Shown: positions 38,301 to 46,860 of the stretch, piece after piece | How the letters are laid out: each line of letters begins with the position of its first letter | Numbering within the stretch: position 1 is the stretch's first letter | DNA from: Gammaproteobacteria bacterium | Lineage (GTDB): Bacteria; Pseudomonadota; Gammaproteobacteria; SZUA-152 | Length of the DNA stretch: 64,000 nucleotides | Assembly: GCA_013152545.1 (NCBI GenBank) | Contig: JAADGF010000049.1 | Span: 27,366-91,365 of the forward strand | Direction of reading: 5' to 3' | The notes under the pieces: generated by a model | The model's database searches: none | What the model saw: the letters and a program-made list of their open reading frames with translations, nothing else | What the model was told of the DNA's origin: nothing | Made by a program: the position numbers and the translations under genes

Positions 38301-41300
38301 ATTGGATTTCGGCACCAGTAAGCAGAAAAAGTAAAGCGTGTTCTGCAGAGGATTCACTTATTAGCTTACATCCACTGGCAACAGGGGAAGATAACAGACG
38401 ACTGAGTATTTTTGAAAATAGTTGGACTCAGCAGAGTGTACAAAAATTAGCGGAAATAAACATCAATACACTGATTTGTTTTTTGTCGGACAGAGAAGAT
38501 CAGGAAGAATTTGTAAACTCATTTAAACCTGAATATACCAGAATTATTTTTATTGCTGAGGGGGATGCTTACGTCAGACATTCATGCGATTTATATGAAG
38601 TGGATGTCAGTGATAAATATACCTATGAAAAAACCTTTAAAAGTATTTATGAGGATATTGATGCTATCGATGCCGTATTATACTTATGGCCGTTGGAAGA
38701 TCGTCACAAAGTCCGTGACTTAGCAACGATTTTGTTATTGCTTGAATCATTGTCCAGTGTGGGATTTTCGATAAAGCAATTATTTTTGATTGGCACGATT
38801 AAAAATATATCAGACTCATGGTATTTTAACCGTTGGAATACTTTGCAAGACTTTGTTGAAAACAGTCTACAGGGTACTTCGTTAAGCCTATTCATTTATC
38901 AGTGTTCCACACCCGGCATAAGCTGGAACATGCAGCATTGGGCGTCACACCTCCTGAATGAGATAAAGCGGAACCAGCCCGGATACATTCTGTATCGTGA
39001 TACAACACGCTTTGTTCGTTTAACAAAAGAACTGTCTCAGCCATCGCATGATCTTTGCCCGATCAAATACGGTGGTAGGTATTTAATTGTATGCGGATGT
39101 GAAAATATGGGGCGGTTATTAGCTGAATACGTAGCCCGCTCGGGTGCCGCAAAACTTGTTTTGGTGATACCTTCTACATTAGTGGATGATTTTCAACATA
39201 CGCTAAACGCAATTGAAGGGTTGAGCGTTGATATTCGTGTCGTTTCATTACAGTTAGCAGGTTCGGAAGCGTTTCTGCTTCATGCAAATAATCCAGGTAA
39301 TGCGATAAATGGTATATTTTATACAGGAACCACCTCAGACTATTCCGTAGCAGATAGTGCCGGGATTGCTCATGACGCGTTATCATCTGTAACAATCTTC
39401 GACAATATAGATGTACCGCCTGTTTTTTCTCATGATAGTCTGGATTTTATATGCCATTTTTTGTCCAGAAAAAATATGCCGGAGTGTCCCTATATGGGCA
39501 GTGATAACCGAAATATCCACCGCGCAGCGCAAGTAACTCGTTTGAGTGAGTTTCAGGACAGTAATAGGATCTATGCGAAATCAGTCATTATTGATTGGAA
39601 GACAGCATCGATTGACAGCCCAAATGAGATTATCAATACGCACAATACAGTGTTGTATTCAGATCTTGATTTTTTCGAAAAAGTGTTTGAACAGGTATTT
39701 ATACAGAATGATACGTGTTCATTCACTGTTGTGGAGCAGGGCCAGCCTACACAAAATTCTGGTTTTTTGGATAAATGGAAAAAGGATAATGGTCAACAGT
39801 TGAATGACAGCAACGTTGATCAGAGCAAGAATCATAAGTTAAGCACATCGGGTCTTGCCGTTTACATCATAAATGATCTTAAGAAAATAATTCACGAGCA
39901 ACTGAAAATAAACCAGGCACTACTGGGTGTTGATACTAATTTTTCGGAGTTTGGCTTTGATTCAATTCTTCTGACAGAGTTTTCACATCGCCTTTCCAGG
40001 CATTTTGGTGTTGAAATTATGCCTGCGGTTTTATTTGGAAATTATACCTTAGAAAAATTAACAACGTATTTGGTTTCCAAAAATAATGAAGCGATTGTCG
40101 GCTATTACACAAAATCATGCAAAATACAGACGTATAAAGAAAAAAGCCCGATTTCATTAAAAAGCAGGAAAATACCAGATAACACAAACCCATTGGCAAA
40201 ACAAAACAGTTTTATTAAAAATAGTGAATTTTCATTTAGTCCTAAAAGGGGAACTGAAAAACACCCTGAAAATATTTTGTCTTTAGAGCGTGTTGCTATT
40301 ATCGGGATGAGTGGCAAGTTGCCGATGGCAAATAACCTGAATATATTCTGGGATAACTTAACGGCTGGAAAAGATTGTATTTCAAGGATACCTCGCAATC
40401 GTCGGGACTTGCAAGACGGTCTCATTGCGGAACAGCCACATGACTCGTGTATAACATGGGGTGGGTTTATTGATGGGGTTGCAGAATTTGACCCTGAGTT
40501 CTTTGGTATATCCGAGCGTGAAGCAGAACTTATGGATCCTCAGCAGCGGCTGATGCTAATGTATGTTTATGCTGCCCTGGAAGATGCAGGTTACAGCCCA
40601 AAAAGTCTTGCCGGAAAAAATATTGCTGTTTTTATTGCTACTGCTAATAGTGGCTATGGTGGTTTAGTTGAAAAATCAGGTGATAAAATTGAAGCATACA
40701 CTGCAACGGGCACACAGCCTTCGGTAGGACCTAACAGAATAAGTTTTTATCTTGATCTTCGTGGTCCTAGTGAACCCATCGAGACGGCATGTGCAAGTTC
40801 ATTGGTGGCGATTCGACGAGGAATAACGGCATTAAATGATGGTTGCGAAATGGCGATAGTGGGGGGAGTTAATACGCTGCTGACATCAACCGGGCATATT
40901 GCCTATGAGAAAGCCGGTATGCTAAGTGAGGATGGGCGTTGCAAGACGTTTTCAATAAACGCCAATGGTTTTGTGAGAAGTGAAGGGGCTGGTATTTTAA
41001 TACTGAAAAAACGGGGCAATGCTGAAAACGATGGTGACAATATCTATGGTTTAATTTGTGGAAGTGCTGAAAATCATGGTGGTCGAGCACATTCATTAAC
41101 GACACCTAATCCCATCGCCCAAACCGAGTTGCTGGAAAAAGTTTATAGAGAAGCCAATATTGACCCACGCACAGTGACTTACATAGAAGCTCACGGTACT
41201 GGTACGCAGTTGGGAGATTCCATTGAAATTGATGGCCTCAAAACGGCCTTTGAATCATTAATTCAACGGTCAAAAAATAACACCTCGTCAAATAAAGTGA

Positions 41301-42232
41301 ACACATCGCTGGCTGTTAAGGGATATTGTGGCCTGGGGTCAGTCAAAACAAATATCGGCCATACAGAACTGGCATCCGGTGTGGTGGGGGTTATTAAAGT
41401 ATTGCTTCAGATGAAGCATGCCGTGTTGGTTAAAAATCTTAATACCAATCCATTGAACCCTTATTTACAGCTGGAGGGAAGTCCGTTTTTTATTGTGCAA
41501 AATGAGCAGGAGTGGCAAACATTGTCTGATGATTCCGGTGTTCCTATACCACGTAGAGCCGGTGTTAGCGCATTTGGTATGGGAGGTGTTAATGCGCATC
41601 TCATCCTGGAAGAGTATGTCACCGGGAAAAGCGACGTTAATGATACAGACTCACTTCATCTCATTGTCTTTTCTGCAAAAAATAAAAAGCAACTTGAGAC
41701 AGTTGTGCGCCAGATGTTGGATTATGTGATGGCGTACGAAGAAATATTGTTAAGCAATTTTGCGTATACATTGCAAATCGGGCGAGACCAGCTGGATGTC
41801 AGGTTGGCAATGATTGTCAATGACCGTGAAATGCTAATAACAAGCATAAAATATTTTTTGAATATCGATGAGTCGGGCGATTCTACTGTACCGTTGTGTT
41901 ATTCCGGTGAGGGGCGAGGCGAGGCGTTGGATGATCATTTTATCTATGAATTAATTGAAAATAAAAATCTTGAACAGCTTGGACAATACTGGGTCCGCGG
42001 CGGAAAAATACCCTGGGATTTGTTACACAAGGGTGCAATGGTTAACAGAATTTCATTACCGACGTATCCATTTGATACTAAACCCTATTGGGTTTCCAAG
42101 CGGTGTCGGTCTGGTCAGGAACCTATGGCAGATTTGAATATCCAGCGAGTTCAAAGCGAAGGCATTGAGCTGGATAAGATGAGCGCAACATCAAGGAGCC
42201 CTCTGTTTGAGAGCTGGTTTTCTCATGGTTAG
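35372..42232 (+). CDS. Trans-AT polyketide synthase PKS2: DH-KS-KR°-ACP-KS
   Basis: Up to 2286 residues, GTG start 4 bases after PKS1; the ATG at 35384 is an alternative. A DH-like domain opens the protein with His86 in HKVFGQPVFP, but the DxxxQ motif is lost (NPAVVSAALA). KS3 (about 370-800) has Cys543 in DTACSSS, EAHGTAT and NIGHSS. A KR-like region follows with GGRYLIVCGCENMG at 1234, in place of GGAGGLG, and Tyr1374 in CPYMGSDN; the cofactor loop is disrupted, so it is probably inactive. ACP5 Ser1531 (FGFDS). KS4 (about 1640-2060) has Cys1807 in ETACASS, EAHGTGT and NIGHTE. The protein stops after the post-KS linker LPTYPF, so KS4 must work with an ACP elsewhere, most simply the first ACP of PKS3. 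No AT domain. Confidence 0.92.
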   Translation: MKNKMENNNKNKNIYALGSDRPVMKNKKYRRLSKKRQVIEFVDNVSSSCRDLYFYSDEYVGDFSSSGEVSIKYRISAKDNICLHNHKVFGQPVFPTDAYLEMLVVACRAYFNITKIVFNNIIIVNPLVGSATSTNYVTVVFKKNGDNLRFIVRSNEKTEAGDTRDKIHIRGTLCRAGANEHNVGIFSPDLSVTDTSQCLIDKYYSGTSSIALGEFYRALKNLTFDQKHSIGKIEINEVDNRFLLNPAVVSAALASAMSYGPYRLSDTYNIGNDLFLPHKIAGLFISGAITGTYFTSLAVIKNLNKHWIELSLEIMDENNKAVLVIETLRLQRIKPDSYHALKVDSVSEKKSLSTAPSEMTETDIAGKNNYCEDIAVVGMSCRLPMSKNVEEFWNVLKNGSDCITEIPEGRWQEFDQWYDPDASNQHTSYSKWGGFIDDVDKFDPLFFNISPSEAELMDPQQRIFLEEAWRTIESAGYSSDTVNSKKCGVFVGCTTGDYGRLLAMSGEDTNGQTFMGTSSAILAARISYFLNLKGPSLSIDTACSSSLTAIHLACMSIRAGESDLALAGGISVFSTPISHILTSRVRMQSVDGRCFTFDKSANGTVFSEGCGVVMLKPLAQAEKDRDNIIGVIKGSGVNQDGKTNGITAPSARSQESLLRSIYKKHKINPADITYVEAHGTATSLGDPIEIQALTNAFHSTNNRKQYCAIGSVKSNIGHSSYAAGVAGLIKALLCLKYKRYVPSIHFKEANNIIDFESSPFFVSTTYKYWPKPEAGKRIAAVSSFGFSGANAHLVLEEYQTQYSFPDNDNNESNNVDQDNIPVIVPLSAKNRERLIDVAANLSNYLKVCMQGDVSGIPKLPEIAYTLQMGRNSMDARIAFVVHTISDLLDKLDKYAEQHTNISECYQGNAKANKKTLPFITDDASAGKRVRFWMQAGMTEKYLDRWANGMSVDWDMLYKGERPNKVVLPSYPFAKDRYWISAPVSRKSKACSAEDSLISLHPLATGEDNRRLSIFENSWTQQSVQKLAEININTLICFLSDREDQEEFVNSFKPEYTRIIFIAEGDAYVRHSCDLYEVDVSDKYTYEKTFKSIYEDIDAIDAVLYLWPLEDRHKVRDLATILLLLESLSSVGFSIKQLFLIGTIKNISDSWYFNRWNTLQDFVENSLQGTSLSLFIYQCSTPGISWNMQHWASHLLNEIKRNQPGYILYRDTTRFVRLTKELSQPSHDLCPIKYGGRYLIVCGCENMGRLLAEYVARSGAAKLVLVIPSTLVDDFQHTLNAIEGLSVDIRVVSLQLAGSEAFLLHANNPGNAINGIFYTGTTSDYSVADSAGIAHDALSSVTIFDNIDVPPVFSHDSLDFICHFLSRKNMPECPYMGSDNRNIHRAAQVTRLSEFQDSNRIYAKSVIIDWKTASIDSPNEIINTHNTVLYSDLDFFEKVFEQVFIQNDTCSFTVVEQGQPTQNSGFLDKWKKDNGQQLNDSNVDQSKNHKLSTSGLAVYIINDLKKIIHEQLKINQALLGVDTNFSEFGFDSILLTEFSHRLSRHFGVEIMPAVLFGNYTLEKLTTYLVSKNNEAIVGYYTKSCKIQTYKEKSPISLKSRKIPDNTNPLAKQNSFIKNSEFSFSPKRGTEKHPENILSLERVAIIGMSGKLPMANNLNIFWDNLTAGKDCISRIPRNRRDLQDGLIAEQPHDSCITWGGFIDGVAEFDPEFFGISEREAELMDPQQRLMLMYVYAALEDAGYSPKSLAGKNIAVFIATANSGYGGLVEKSGDKIEAYTATGTQPSVGPNRISFYLDLRGPSEPIETACASSLVAIRRGITALNDGCEMAIVGGVNTLLTSTGHIAYEKAGMLSEDGRCKTFSINANGFVRSEGAGILILKKRGNAENDGDNIYGLICGSAENHGGRAHSLTTPNPIAQTELLEKVYREANIDPRTVTYIEAHGTGTQLGDSIEIDGLKTAFESLIQRSKNNTSSNKVNTSLAVKGYCGLGSVKTNIGHTELASGVVGVIKVLLQMKHAVLVKNLNTNPLNPYLQLEGSPFFIVQNEQEWQTLSDDSGVPIPRRAGVSAFGMGGVNAHLILEEYVTGKSDVNDTDSLHLIVFSAKNKKQLETVVRQMLDYVMAYEEILLSNFAYTLQIGRDQLDVRLAMIVNDREMLITSIKYFLNIDESGDSTVPLCYSGEGRGEALDDHFIYELIENKNLEQLGQYWVRGGKIPWDLLHKGAMVNRISLPTYPFDTKPYWVSKRCRSGQEPMADLNIQRVQSEGIELDKMSATSRSPLFESWFSHG

Positions 42233-42238
42233 GAAAGC

Positions 42239-42270
42239 ATATACCTAAATCTCAAACGCTTTGGGTATAT
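42239..42270 (+). repeat. Dispersed repeat copy between PKS2 and the donor ACP gene
   Basis: Begins ATATACCTAAATCTCAAACG and ends CTTTGGGTATAT. ATATACC and GGTATAT can pair as a 7-bp stem. It starts 7 bases after the PKS2 stop. Confidence 0.65.
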
Positions 42271-42336
42271 TCCTTAACTGATCGACAACGAGTTTTGCGG
42301 ATAATAATGTTATTAAATTCATATTGGAGAGTGATT

Positions 42337-42576
42337 TTGGAAAAAGGAAATATATTTTTAGTGGTAAAGGATGTCATTTCAGAGGTATTGCCTGATGTTG
42401 ATTCGGAAACCGTCACAATTGATAAAAACCTTAAATCACTAGGGGCTAATTCAATTGATCGCACAGAGATTGTGATGTTATCAATGGAAAGGTTAGGGCT
42501 AAAATTACCATTGGTGAGTTTTGGCGGGGTAGAAAACATTGAAGAAATGATTGATGTCCTGGTAAATAACACTTGA
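42337..42576 (+). CDS. Donor acyl carrier protein of the HCS cassette
   Basis: About 79 residues. The phosphopantetheine site is LGANSIDRTEIV, as in the free-standing ACPs of beta-branching cassettes (AcpK/MacpC type). The following MERLGLKLPLVSFGG and 'ENIEEMIDVLV' also fit that subfamily, which carries malonyl that is decarboxylated to acetyl. I place the start at the TTG at 42337 because GGAGA lies 6 bases upstream and relatives begin just there; ATG 42307 and GTG 42331 are alternatives. It stands between PKS2 and the decarboxylating KS, with repeat copies on both sides. Confidence 0.88.
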   Translation: MEKGNIFLVVKDVISEVLPDVDSETVTIDKNLKSLGANSIDRTEIVMLSMERLGLKLPLVSFGGVENIEEMIDVLVNNT

Positions 42577-42600
42577 ATCTCAATCGCTGTAAATAGAGTC
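42572..42600 (+). repeat. Partial dispersed repeat overlapping the ACP stop codon
   Basis: CTTGAATCTCAATCGCTGTA then AATAGAGTC. The left half matches the repeat core (GAATCTCAATCG as at 3962); the right half has diverged. The ACP stop codon TGA (42574-42576) lies inside it. Confidence 0.45.
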
Positions 42601-42620
42601 GATAATTGCAAGGATATCGA

Positions 42621-43907
42621 ATGCTAAAGGAGCCAGGAAACGAAGTAGCGATTATTGGTATGGGGATAGTGTGCTCTATTGGGGATACTGTCCAGGATTT
42701 CAAACAATCCCTGAAAAAAGGTGTCTCGGGAATCACCCGGTTGGCGGACAGAAAGGGGCCAAAGCTCTCCGTGGATATTGGAGCCGAAATAGAAAAATTC
42801 TCATTCCTGGATCAATTTCATCATTATTCTGACCTTCCGGTGGAGGTTTTGAAAAAGGCTAAGCAGTGCGCGCAGCGATCACCTTTTTCAGTTCAGGCAT
42901 CGGTATTGCCTGCCTTGGAGGCGTGGCAGGATTCCGGAATGTTTGCCAGCGAATATAATCCTGAACGGCTGGGGGTGGTTGTTGCGGGTGAGAGTACAAC
43001 CCAAAACTATCGGTACGGGTTACAGGCTGACTTTGAAAACGCCCCTGAATATCTGTCACCGAGGTATGCGCTTCAATACCTAGACAGCAATCAGGTTGGT
43101 GTACTGAGTGAAATATTGACGATTAAAGGTGAGGGGTTTGTCGTGGGTGGTGCTTCTGCAAGTGGCAATGTGGGCATTATAAAAGCAGTGCAACTGATTC
43201 AGTTGGGTATTGTTGATACCTGCCTTGTCACTGGTGTAGTGGCGGATTTGTCACCGATTGAATTGCAGGGGTTTGTCAATATCGGTGCAATGGTTCGGGA
43301 AAACAGCTTTCAAACACCGAGCAAGGCATCGCGGCCTTTTGACCGTCAGCATGCCGGTTTTGTCTATGGCCAGGCAAGTGCTTGCGTGGTTTTGCAATCG
43401 TGTGGTGTTGCGATACAGAGAGGATCGGTAGTGCAAGCAAAAATACTGGGGGCTGCGATGAATCTCGATGGTGTCAGCACGACTGAACCAAGTATAACAG
43501 GGGAAGCCGGTGCGATGAATATGGCATTGCACAGAGCTGGTATTTCGGCGTCTGAAATTAATTACCTGAATGCGCATGGCAGTTCATCTCCTTTGGGAGA
43601 TGTTATCGAGGCAAAATCGATCAAACAGGTATTTAAGGATCATGTATCAACGCTCTGGGTTAATTCAACCAAAGGGCTGACCGGGCACTGTTTATATTCT
43701 GCCGGGGTCGTTGAACTGATTGCGTCTGTTTTGCAAATGGAAGGTGAATTTATCCATCCTAATAAAAACCTGGAATCCCCCATTGATGACGATCTGCGCT
43801 TTAGTGGCGCAACGTTTGAAAAAGAAAAAATAAAATTCGCGATGAGTAATTCGTTTGGTTTCGGTGGGATTAATTCCAGCATTGTTCTCCAGAATTGTCA
43901 TGGCTGA
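42621..43907 (+). CDS. Decarboxylating ketosynthase-like protein of the HCS cassette
   Basis: 428 residues from the ATG at 42621, with AAGGA 6 bases upstream. It has a thiolase/KS fold: VAIIGMGIVCSIGD, NAHGSSSPLGD with the first His, STKGLTGHCL with the second, and NSFGFGGIN. The nucleophilic Cys of GGACASG is Ser179 (GGASASG). This exchange defines the decarboxylase KS of beta-branching cassettes, which turns malonyl-ACP into acetyl-ACP for the HCS and does no condensation. It follows the donor ACP and precedes HCS. Confidence 0.92.
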   Translation: MLKEPGNEVAIIGMGIVCSIGDTVQDFKQSLKKGVSGITRLADRKGPKLSVDIGAEIEKFSFLDQFHHYSDLPVEVLKKAKQCAQRSPFSVQASVLPALEAWQDSGMFASEYNPERLGVVVAGESTTQNYRYGLQADFENAPEYLSPRYALQYLDSNQVGVLSEILTIKGEGFVVGGASASGNVGIIKAVQLIQLGIVDTCLVTGVVADLSPIELQGFVNIGAMVRENSFQTPSKASRPFDRQHAGFVYGQASACVVLQSCGVAIQRGSVVQAKILGAAMNLDGVSTTEPSITGEAGAMNMALHRAGISASEINYLNAHGSSSPLGDVIEAKSIKQVFKDHVSTLWVNSTKGLTGHCLYSAGVVELIASVLQMEGEFIHPNKNLESPIDDDLRFSGATFEKEKIKFAMSNSFGFGGINSSIVLQNCHG

Positions 43908-43948
43908 AAATATCATAATTGGCGTAATCAGAATAAAAGGATAATTAT

Positions 43949-45205
43949 ATGCAACTGGTTGGAATTGAAATGCTGAATATTTTTGGCGGTAGTGCTTATT
44001 TGGATGTTGACCAGTTGGCGAGTCATCGTGGTTTGGACAAGACACGGTTTGATAATCTGTTGATGAAAGAAAAATCGGTGGCGCTGCCCTATGAGGACCC
44101 TGTTTCGCTAGGTGTGAATGCAGCAAAACCAATTATAGATGTGTTAAGTGACAATGAGAAAGATCGAATCGAAATGCTTATTACATGCACCGAGTCTTCA
44201 TTTGATTTTGGAAAATCCATGAGTTCCTACATGCATGATTATTTGAAATTAAACCGGAATTGCCGTTTATTTGAAATTAAAAGCGCGTGTTATTCAGGAA
44301 CAACTGGGCTACAGATGGGAATAAATTTTGTATTATCACAAGTGTCACCCGGTGCTAAAGCATTAGTGATTGCGACGGATATTTCACGATTTTTGGTGGC
44401 AGAGGGCGGTGGCGTATTATCCGAAGGTTGGTCTTTTGCCGAACCCAGTTCGGGTGCGGGTGCAGCAGCAATGTTGGTGAGTGATCGTCCCCATATCTTT
44501 CAAGTGGATGTTGGTGCAAATGGCTATTATGGGTTCGAAGTGATGGATACCTGTCGACCCGTCGCGGATAGTGAGGCAGGTGATTCAGACCTGTCTTTAT
44601 TGTCTTATCTCGATTGCCTGGAGCAGTCGTTTTCCGAATACCAAAAACGTGTTCCGGGCGCGAATTATTTGGAGAGTTTTTCATACCTTGCTTTTCACAC
44701 ACCCTTCGGAGGAATGATAAAGGGGGCTCATCGCACCATGATGCGAAAAATGCTCAAGGCAAAAGCCGATGTCGTTGAGGCAGATTTTGAAGAGAGAGTA
44801 TTTCCGGGCCTTATTTATTGTCAGCGAGTTGGCAATATCATGGGGGCAACCACCGCGTTGTCATTGGCCAGTACTATTGAAAATGCTGTATTTGATACGC
44901 CAAAGAGAATCGGGTGTTTTTCCTACGGTTCAGGTTGTTGCTCCGAATTTTTTAGTGGTGTTGTAACGATAGAAGGCCAGGAACGTATGCAGCGTTTCGG
45001 TATAAGCAACAAGTTAAAGCAACGGTATCAATTATCAATGGATGAATACGATGCCTTGATTGAGGAAAGTACCAATGTTCGGTTTGGTACCAGAACGGTG
45101 AAACTGGATACAGAATTTATTGGTGGCGCCCGGAAATCATCAAATATGCCTAGATTATTCTTGAAAGAAATTAAAGAATATCATCGCTTATATGAGTGGG
45201 TCTGA
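43949..45205 (+). CDS. HMG-CoA synthase-like enzyme (HCS) for beta-branching
   Basis: 418 residues, the usual size of PksG/MupH/CurD-type enzymes. It has the catalytic Cys114 in KSACYSGTTGLQ, an upstream 'MLITCTESSFDFGKSMSSYM' with the acidic residue, and the later 'SYLAFHTPFGGMIKGAHR' holding the His. The enzyme adds acetyl from the donor ACP to the beta-keto group of the chain on the PKS ACP, giving a 3-hydroxy-3-methylglutaryl-type intermediate. The acceptor is most likely the tandem ACP3-ACP4 pair of PKS1, which carries the Trp flag. The stop overlaps the ECH1 start by one base (TGATG). Confidence 0.95.
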   Translation: MQLVGIEMLNIFGGSAYLDVDQLASHRGLDKTRFDNLLMKEKSVALPYEDPVSLGVNAAKPIIDVLSDNEKDRIEMLITCTESSFDFGKSMSSYMHDYLKLNRNCRLFEIKSACYSGTTGLQMGINFVLSQVSPGAKALVIATDISRFLVAEGGGVLSEGWSFAEPSSGAGAAAMLVSDRPHIFQVDVGANGYYGFEVMDTCRPVADSEAGDSDLSLLSYLDCLEQSFSEYQKRVPGANYLESFSYLAFHTPFGGMIKGAHRTMMRKMLKAKADVVEADFEERVFPGLIYCQRVGNIMGATTALSLASTIENAVFDTPKRIGCFSYGSGCCSEFFSGVVTIEGQERMQRFGISNKLKQRYQLSMDEYDALIEESTNVRFGTRTVKLDTEFIGGARKSSNMPRLFLKEIKEYHRLYEWV

Positions 45206-45954
45206 TGAACTATCACGCGATACAGGTGAAAGTGGACGAGCCTGTTTGTTACCTTAGATTATATCGGCCGGAAGCCGGTAATACTATTAATGCGCAACTG
45301 ATTCAGGAATGCTGTCACGCACTAAAATCATATGCTCAACTTTGCAGTATTGTTGTGTTAGAGGGGTTGCCCGAGGTCTTTTGTTATGGGGCGGATTTTC
45401 AGGATATTAAAAAAAACGGGAAAGAACAAGACCCGGAGCCACTGTATAACCTTTGGACTGAACTGGCTACCGGGGATTACATCAGCGTTGCACATGTACG
45501 AGGGAAGACCAATGCAGGTGGTGTCGGCTTTGTTTCTGCTTGTGACATTGTGCTTGCTGATGAAACTGCTTCATTCAGTTTGTCGGAGTTGTTATTTGGT
45601 TTATTTCCGGCTTGTGTATTACCGTTTTTGATTCGTCGCATTGGATATAATAAAGCACATTATATGACCTTACTTAATAAACCAATATCCGTACAACAGG
45701 CACTTTCCTGGGGATTGGTTGATGCCTGTGAGTCGAATAGTGTTTCTTTGTTACGAAAACATTTACTGAGGCTCAGGCGTATTTCAAAAACCAGTATCGC
45801 TAAATATAAGAACTATATGCTTTCTTTGAATGATTCAATTATTCAATCAAAGCATCAGGCGATCCAGGCAAATAGCGAGATGTTCTCAGATATTGATAAC
45901 CGGGAAAAAATCAATCGCTATGTGCAAACAGGGAAGTTTCCCTGGGAAACGTAA
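45205..45954 (+). CDS. Enoyl-CoA hydratase-like ECH1 (dehydratase of the HCS cassette)
   Basis: 249 residues, ATG overlapping the HCS stop, so translation is probably coupled. It has the crotonase fold: VCYLRLYRPEAGNTINAQLI, 'FCYGADFQDI' for the first oxyanion strand, and KTNAGGVGFVSACDIVLADE for the second. PksH-type ECH1 enzymes remove water from the HMG-type intermediate to give a glutaconyl thioester. The later 'FSLSELLFGLFPACVLPFLI' matches this subfamily. Gene order HCS-ECH1-ECH2 is as in the pks, mup and ped clusters. Confidence 0.92.
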   Translation: MNYHAIQVKVDEPVCYLRLYRPEAGNTINAQLIQECCHALKSYAQLCSIVVLEGLPEVFCYGADFQDIKKNGKEQDPEPLYNLWTELATGDYISVAHVRGKTNAGGVGFVSACDIVLADETASFSLSELLFGLFPACVLPFLIRRIGYNKAHYMTLLNKPISVQQALSWGLVDACESNSVSLLRKHLLRLRRISKTSIAKYKNYMLSLNDSIIQSKHQAIQANSEMFSDIDNREKINRYVQTGKFPWET

Positions 45955-45982
45955 CGCTTCCAGTTTTAGTGATCACATATAA

Positions 45983-46012
45983 TATACCTAAATCTCAAAC
46001 GCTATAGGTATA
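45983..46012 (+). repeat. Dispersed repeat copy between ECH1 and ECH2
   Basis: TATACCTA and TAGGTATA form a perfect 8-bp stem around a 14-base loop (AATCTCAAACGCTA). It ends 10 bases before the ATG of ECH2, so it might affect initiation or processing of the transcript. Confidence 0.7.
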
Positions 46013-46022
46013 GTTAAATGTG

Positions 46023-46805
46023 ATGGGAAATTTTAATGTGTATTGGAGACAGGCTTTGGAAAGACCCGTAGTTGAATTACGTGAAATTGATACACAAGTC
46101 GTTCAGGTGACAATGCAGGATAAACGGCATAAAAACACGTTTTCAAAAGCGTTGATCTCCAGTCTCATTGCAGCTTTTGAGTCCATTCGTGAGAATAAAA
46201 ATATCAAGGTCGTGGTTTTGACCGGATATGACAGTTATTTTTCTTCGGGTGGGACACAGGACGAATTGTTGATGTTACAGGAAGGCAATATGAAATTTAC
46301 CGATATTGCGATATTTTCTCTCGCGCTGGAGTGCCCGGTTCCTGTTATTGCGGCGATGCAGGGGCATGGTATCGGTGGCGGGTTTGTAATGGGTTTGTTT
46401 TGTGATTTTGTGATTTTAAGTCGTGAGAGTATTTATACCACGAATTTCATGAAATACGGATTTACACCCGGAATGGGTGCGACCTATATTTTACCCAAAA
46501 AACTCGGATTCAGCCTGGCAAATGAGATGTTAATGAATGCCGCCAGATATCGTGGTGAAGCGTTAAAAAATCGCGGTATACCGTTTCCTGTTGTGCCGAG
46601 AAAAGACGTTCTGGAAACTGCACTTCGGTTGGCTTCTGAGCTTGCGGAAAAACCGAGGGATTCGCTGATTATATTAAAAGATCATTTGGTTACTTCTTTG
46701 CGCGATGATCTTCCGAAGGTAATTGAACAAGAAGTGATTATGCATCAGAAAACATTCAAACTTGCAGAAGTAAAGCAAAAAATTAATGAATTATTTGGGC
46801 GTTGA
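46023..46805 (+). CDS. Enoyl-CoA hydratase-like ECH2 (decarboxylase of the HCS cassette)
   Basis: 260 residues from the ATG at 46023; the GTG at 46020 is an alternative. Crotonase-fold marks are 'VVQVTMQDKRHKNTFSKALI', TGYDSYFSSGGTQDELL and QGHGIGGGFVMGLFCDFVIL. The 'KYGFTPGMGATYILPKKLG' region is typical of PksI-type ECH2, which decarboxylates the glutaconyl thioester to leave a beta-methyl branch. An ER-coupled or halogenase-coupled variant is not suggested, since neither enzyme is in the window. No clear ribosome binding site; a hairpin repeat lies directly upstream. Confidence 0.93.
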   Translation: MGNFNVYWRQALERPVVELREIDTQVVQVTMQDKRHKNTFSKALISSLIAAFESIRENKNIKVVVLTGYDSYFSSGGTQDELLMLQEGNMKFTDIAIFSLALECPVPVIAAMQGHGIGGGFVMGLFCDFVILSRESIYTTNFMKYGFTPGMGATYILPKKLGFSLANEMLMNAARYRGEALKNRGIPFPVVPRKDVLETALRLASELAEKPRDSLIILKDHLVTSLRDDLPKVIEQEVIMHQKTFKLAEVKQKINELFGR

Positions 46806-46860
46806 TTATCGTGGTTTCAGTTGTTTTGTAATGTGTTAACGTTCCTAAAGGAGGTGGAAT

